In this document: one piece after another, positions 60,978 through 64,000 of the stretch
Position numbering within the stretch: the first letter of the stretch is position 1
Layout: every line of letters starts with the position of its first letter
From: Acidobacteriota bacterium
Lineage (GTDB): Bacteria; Acidobacteriota; Terriglobia; Bryobacterales; Bryobacteraceae
DNA length: 64,000 bases
Assembly (NCBI GenBank): GCA_026393985.1
Contig: JAPKZB010000080.1
Span: 157,761 to 221,760, forward strand
Direction of reading: 5' to 3'
The notes under the pieces: generated by a model
Database searches by the model: none
What the model was told of the DNA's origin: nothing
Seen by the model: the letters and a program-made list of their open reading frames with translations, nothing else
Program-made: the position numbers and the translations under genes

Positions 60978-61727
60978 ATGAAAATCTCAGCCACCATCAT
61001 CACCTACAACGAGGAGCGCAACATCGCCCGCGCCATCGAAAGCCTCCGCTGCGTCGACGAAATCCTCGTCGTCGACTCCGGCTCCACCGACCGCACCGTC
61101 GAAATCGCTTCCAAACTCGGCGCCCGCGTCATCGACCGCGCCTGGACCGGCTACTCCAGCCAGAAAAACTGGGCCGCCGATCAGGCCGCCCACGACTGGA
61201 TTCTCTCCATCGATGCCGACGAAGCCCTCTCCGAACTTCTCGAAGCCGAAATCTGGCAGCTCAAGAAAAACGGCCCCCGCCATCATGCCTACACAATGCC
61301 CCGCCTCGCCCAGTACCTCGGCAGGTGGATCCTCCACTCCGGCTGGTTCCCCGACCGCAAGATTCGACTCTACGACCGCCGCCACGCCTCCTGGACCGGC
61401 GACTTCGTCCATGAGTCCCTCTCCGTCAGCGGCCCCATCGGCACCCTCGACGCCACGCTCCTGCACTTCACCTGCGACTCGCTCAGCGAACACCTCCGCA
61501 CCCTCGACCGCTACACTACCCTTGCCGCCGAACAGATCGTCGAACAGCGCAAACCCATCACCGGCTACCACCTGTTCGTAAAACCCTGGTGGGAGTTCGT
61601 CCGCACCTACTTTCTCAAACGCGGCTTCCTCGATGGCGTCGAGGGCCTCGCCATCGCCTGGTTCGGAGCCATCTACCAGTTCCTCAAATACGCCAAAGCC
61701 CGCTACATGCAACCCGGCCGGAACTGA
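60978..61727 (+). CDS. Family 2 glycosyltransferase, WaaE/KdtX-like
   Basis: GT-A inverting glycosyltransferase of 249 aa. ATIITYNEERNIARAI and LVVDSGSTDRTVEIA open the fold, ILSIDADEAL carries the metal-binding motif, and GRWILHSGWFPDRKIRLYDR is typical of LPS-core beta-glucosyltransferases of the WaaE/KdtX group. It probably adds a sugar to the lipopolysaccharide core at the cytoplasmic face. Two C-terminal hydrophobic stretches could contact the membrane. It is encoded 13 bases after the site-2 protease gene. Confidence 0.9.
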   Translation: MKISATIITYNEERNIARAIESLRCVDEILVVDSGSTDRTVEIASKLGARVIDRAWTGYSSQKNWAADQAAHDWILSIDADEALSELLEAEIWQLKKNGPRHHAYTMPRLAQYLGRWILHSGWFPDRKIRLYDRRHASWTGDFVHESLSVSGPIGTLDATLLHFTCDSLSEHLRTLDRYTTLAAEQIVEQRKPITGYHLFVKPWWEFVRTYFLKRGFLDGVEGLAIAWFGAIYQFLKYAKARYMQPGRN

Positions 61728-61770
61728 AATCCGCCGGAACCGAACGCGGGTGATAAACTGTCGGAGTCGT

Positions 61771-62604
61771 ATGTATACCCGTCGCACATTCACCACCTCC
61801 CTGCTTGCCGCCAGCGCCTTCGCCGCCCAGCCCGGCAGCGTAATCCTCGGCGCACAAACCTATTCGCTGCGCGATCGCGATGCCGATAAGGCCGTCGCCG
61901 CCCTCAAAGATCTCCAGATCAATACCGTCGAAATGTGGTCCGGCCACGCCGAACCCTTCTCCGGAAAGGTAGACCGCGAAGAGGTCCGCAAATGGCGCCT
62001 CTCGGTTCCCCTCTCCCACTTCACCAACATCCGCAAGAAATTCAACGATAACGGCATCACCATCCACGCCTACAACTACTCCTTCCGCGAAGACTTCACC
62101 GATGCCGAAATGGCCCGCGGCTTTGAGTTCGCCGACGCCCTCGGCGCCAAAATCATCACCGCCTCCTCCAACGTCTCCACCGCCAAACGCGTCGACCCCT
62201 TCGCCCGCAAAGCCAAAATCCGCGTCGGCATGCACAACCACTCCCGCATCGTCACCAATGAATTCGCCACCCCGGAAAATTTTCTCGACGCCATGAACGG
62301 CATGAGCAAGTACATCTGCATCAATCTCGACATCGGCCACTTCACCGCCGCCAACTTCGACCCCGTCGAATTCCTCGGCAAGTGGCACAAACGTATCGTT
62401 ACCCTCCACATCAAGGACCGCCGCCGCAACCAGGGCCCCAACGTCGTCTTCGGCGAAGGCGACACCCCCATCAAAGCCACCCTCGAATGGCTCAAGAAAA
62501 ACAAATCCCCCATCCCGGCCAATATCGAGTACGAATACCGCGGCAACGACACCATCGCTGAAATGCGACGCTGCATCGAGTACATGCGCAAGGTCGTAGC
62601 CTAG
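61771..62604 (+). CDS. Tat-exported sugar phosphate isomerase/epimerase-like TIM barrel
   Basis: Xylose isomerase-like TIM-barrel protein of 277 aa with a Tat signal (TRRTFTTSLLAASAFAAQ). The active-site landmarks VEMWSGHA, MHNHSRI, INLDIGHFTAA and LHIKDRRRN supply metal ligands Glu/His/Asp typical of the AP-endonuclease-2-like family. Exported members are numerous in acidobacteria and planctomycetes and act on sugars or inositols of unknown identity. The frame begins at 61633 inside the preceding gene; ATG 61771 gives the Tat motif at residues 4-5 and is chosen. A strong hairpin follows the stop. Confidence 0.88.
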   Translation: MYTRRTFTTSLLAASAFAAQPGSVILGAQTYSLRDRDADKAVAALKDLQINTVEMWSGHAEPFSGKVDREEVRKWRLSVPLSHFTNIRKKFNDNGITIHAYNYSFREDFTDAEMARGFEFADALGAKIITASSNVSTAKRVDPFARKAKIRVGMHNHSRIVTNEFATPENFLDAMNGMSKYICINLDIGHFTAANFDPVEFLGKWHKRIVTLHIKDRRRNQGPNVVFGEGDTPIKATLEWLKKNKSPIPANIEYEYRGNDTIAEMRRCIEYMRKVVA

Positions 62605-62974
62605 ACCGGCCCAAGAGGGCGACAGCCGGTCAACTGCCTCGGCTGTCGCCCGCCCCCCTGCTGCCGGGCGCCCTCAGCACCCACCCAACAGCCTGCTAAA
62701 GGCGCAGCCGCCGCCCCATAGCCGTCAATCCTGTCCGCGTCGTTCGCCAAGCCCGAGTTTCCGTTGCGAACCCTCTCCGCCCCAGCCCGTGACTCCTCCC
62801 GCCCCACCACCCAGCCCCACCCGGTAGTACGAAAGTCCCCGCCACCGAGGACCTGAGTAGAATTCAGGTTTCAACTAGGTACTCCTACTGATTGGAGCCC
62901 CCAGCCCCAAATGTTAACTTACAAGCAGTAACGCAGTATTACTCAAATATTGCGCAGACGAGGAAAATATTACT
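62605..62974 (+). other. Intergenic region before the flp genes
   Basis: This 370-base gap contains a 12-base-pair hairpin near its left end (62617-62651), a pyrimidine-rich middle, and an AT-richer stretch from about 62860 that must contain the flp promoter. The sequence near 62874 (CTAGGTACTCCTAC) shares a nine-base core with the inverted repeat upstream of the CHAT gene. The flp ribosome site is AGGA. No clear -35/-10 pair or gene was identified. Confidence 0.5.
62617..62651 (+). terminator. Perfect 12-bp hairpin after the isomerase gene
   Basis: GGGCGACAGCCG (62617-62628) pairs perfectly with CGGCTGTCGCCC (62640-62651) around an 11-base loop, 12 bases past the stop codon. A T-tract is lacking, so termination would be of the L-shaped or factor-assisted type seen in high-GC genomes. 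Confidence 0.5.
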
Positions 62975-63175
62975 ATGAATCGCTTTAAGAATTTCGTTCT
63001 GCGGGCCAAGCTCTGGAAAGACGTCAAGGGTCAGGACCTCATTGAATACGCTTTGATGGCTGGTTTCGTGGCCGTTGCCGCCGGCGCGATCATGCCCGGC
63101 GTGGCCACCTCGGTCAGCACCATCTTCTCGAGAGTCGCCTCCACGATGACCGCCGCCGCCGCCCAAGGGAGCTAA
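62975..63175 (+). CDS. flp: Flp/Fap pilin
   Basis: Type IVb pilin of 66 aa. A basic leader ending in Gly is followed by QDLIEYALMAGFVAVAAGA; cleavage after KG leaves Glu at +5 and Tyr at +6, the TadV/prepilin peptidase pattern. The remainder (STIFSRVASTMTAAAAQGS) is a short hydrophilic tail. It forms the adhesive Tad pilus together with machinery partly represented by the cpaE-like gene upstream. A second, near-identical-length copy follows four bases later. Confidence 0.95.
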   Translation: MNRFKNFVLRAKLWKDVKGQDLIEYALMAGFVAVAAGAIMPGVATSVSTIFSRVASTMTAAAAQGS

Positions 63176-63179
63176 CCGA

Positions 63180-63380
63180 ATGACCCTCCAAAGGGTTCTT
63201 CGCCTGAAGGCAAAGCTTCTTAGAGACAAGAAGGGGCAGGACTTGATCGAATATGCGCTGATGGCCGGATTCGTGGCCGTTGCGGCAGGGGCCATTATGC
63301 CCGGCATTTCAACTTCGGTCAGCACGGTATTCTCAAAGGTCGCGTCTACAATGACCCGGGCAGCCTCCCAAGGAAGCTAG
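63180..63380 (+). CDS. flp: Flp/Fap pilin, second copy
   Basis: Paralogue of the preceding gene, also 66 aa. The processing site and hydrophobic helix (KGQDLIEYALMAGFVAVAAG) are identical, while the leader (MTLQRVLRLKAKLLRDK) and tail (TSVSTVFSKVASTMTRAASQGS) have changed, and many synonymous differences show that it is not a recent copy. Co-transcription with the first pilin is ensured by the four-base spacing and the shared terminator 18 bases downstream. Confidence 0.95.
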   Translation: MTLQRVLRLKAKLLRDKKGQDLIEYALMAGFVAVAAGAIMPGISTSVSTVFSKVASTMTRAASQGS

Positions 63381-63398
63381 GAGACCAATCACACAGCA

Positions 63399-63440
63399 AA
63401 AAACGCGGGTCGAAGACGTTACGTCTTGACCCGCGTTTTT
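63399..63440. terminator. Strong bidirectional intrinsic terminator
   Basis: AAAAACGCGGGTC (63399-63411) and GACCCGCGTTTTT (63428-63440) are perfect inverted arms, and an inner AAGACG/CGTCTT pair extends the stem to 19 base pairs with one bulged G and a TTA loop. The T-tract on the plus strand and A-tract before it make it work for both directions: for the flp operon and for the transposase remnant from the right. Confidence 0.9.
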
Positions 63441-63507
63441 ATTGGCGCCAATGTTCACAATCGGCCCATCACCACTCTAAGCTTCCCGCCCCCTTATTGC
63501 TACTGTG

Positions 63508-64000
63508 TTATAGACGTAGGGCACAACAAAGCGGGCAACACGGAAGCCGCCCTGCCAGCACTCTGGCGACCAGCTGGCGACCAGGATGCGCAAAGTCGCA
63601 ATCGACTGGGGGTTATGGCGTTGTGCCTGCCCCGCGTGGCTTCCCGTCGGGTGGAATTTCGGGTAGGGCAAGTTGGAGCTGTCCAGCGCGGGCCGAGGGG
63701 GAAAAACGGCTTTGTTCCGCGAGCAGAAAGCCGTAAGCGGCAATGCCCTCAAGCCGCAATGCAAAGTGTGGCGTGATGGTGGAATCCCCGCCAGCCGCGC
63801 CCCTCGTAGTGTCCCAGGCGAAGCTCCTGTTTCAGTTCTTCGTAGTCCCGCTCGATGATCCATCGGCGTTTGGCCGTCACTACCAGGGTCGCCAAACTCG
63901 TGTCCGCCGCAAGGTTCCCCAACCAGTACTTCGTCGGGTGTGCCTCGTCATTTGTGCCATTCGTTTGGGGCCATTCGATCAGCAGCCATTGCTCCGGCAA
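63508..64000 (-). pseudogene. IS701-type transposase remnant, 3' part with frameshifts
   Basis: The minus strand entering from the right edge encodes the end of a DDE transposase of IS701 type: TAKRRWIIERDYEELKQELRLGHYEGRGWRGFHHHATLCIAA, with the conserved Glu of the DDE triad in that region. After CIAA the frame is broken. A 16-base near-duplication (63731-63746 and 63747-63762) adds a stop and shifts the frame; the normal continuation AAYGFLLAEQSR follows in another frame. Later an 11-base tandem duplication (CTGGCGACCAG, 63563-63584) and at least one more shift break the usual C-terminus (QRHNPQSIATLRILVA). The rest lies beyond the window. Confidence 0.85.

Noticed and set aside
62874..62888. 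Second regulon site shared with the CHAT leader
   Set aside because: Only a nine-base core is shared, which is close to chance expectation for 64 kb searched on both strands; kept as a side note only.

Overview
The window looks like chromosomal DNA from a high-GC bacterium of the Acidobacteriota, most likely near the Bryobacterales/Solibacteres. This is an inference from gene content: a GWxTD-domain protein, planctomycete/acidobacterial-type cytochrome proteins (DUF1549/DUF1553, DUF1592/DUF1588, DUF1552), a PQQ dehydrogenase lipoprotein with a partner cytochrome, Tat-exported TIM-barrel and sulfatase enzymes, and tandem Flp pilins. There are no rRNA, tRNA, CRISPR or prophage genes. One degraded insertion sequence lies at the right edge.

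Layout. 0-3.8 kb (minus): diheme cytochrome and PQQ dehydrogenase, a PfpI-like protein, a class A beta-lactamase-like protein. 3.8-10.3 kb: HerA-like ATPase, PD40 protein, MetE-like protein, VCBS-repeat protein, acetyltransferase and a shortened kynureninase-like protein. 10.4-15.2 kb (plus): five overlapping or closely packed genes for surface or protein glycosylation (GT2, DPM1-like GT2, DUF2304, TMTC-like TPR membrane protein, GT4). 15.2-18.9 kb (minus): a double RidA-like protein and a single-chain ModA-ModB-ModC molybdate transporter. 19.1-24.2 kb (plus): a nucleoside salvage operon (thymidine phosphorylase, CNT transporter, purine nucleoside phosphorylase, cytidine deaminase, exported amidohydrolase).

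24.2-29.8 kb: a structured 0.5-kb leader containing a 12-codon poly-isoleucine micro-ORF, an extended -10 promoter and a perfect inverted repeat. It is followed by a TPR-CHAT protease-like protein, an ECF sigma factor, and imuA-imuB with its own promoter. 29.8-35 kb: YbaK, TPR, DUF4287, an N,N-dimethylformamidase-like protein, creatininase and amidohydrolase, with a degenerate repeat block at 31.4-31.85 kb. 35-37.7 kb: EF-hand protein, ApbE-DUF2271 fusion and PepSY membrane protein, a likely extracytoplasmic redox module. 37.7-45 kb (minus): DUF1549/DUF1553 cytochrome and an RND efflux pump with its adaptor. 45.1-53.9 kb: double GNAT, sulfatase, and an operon of DUF1592 cytochrome, DUF1552 and two leucine-rich-repeat proteins. 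54-63.4 kb: TadZ/CpaE-like ATPase, outer-membrane barrel, GWxTD protein, flavin reductase, HU, site-2 protease, GT2, sugar isomerase and two Flp pilins closed by a strong terminator. The window ends in an IS701-type transposase remnant.

The items most worth following up are the CHAT-ECF pair with its leader, the ModABC fusion, and a block of about 22 kb (roughly 25-47.5 kb) whose strand GC skew is opposite to both flanks whichever strand the genes use.
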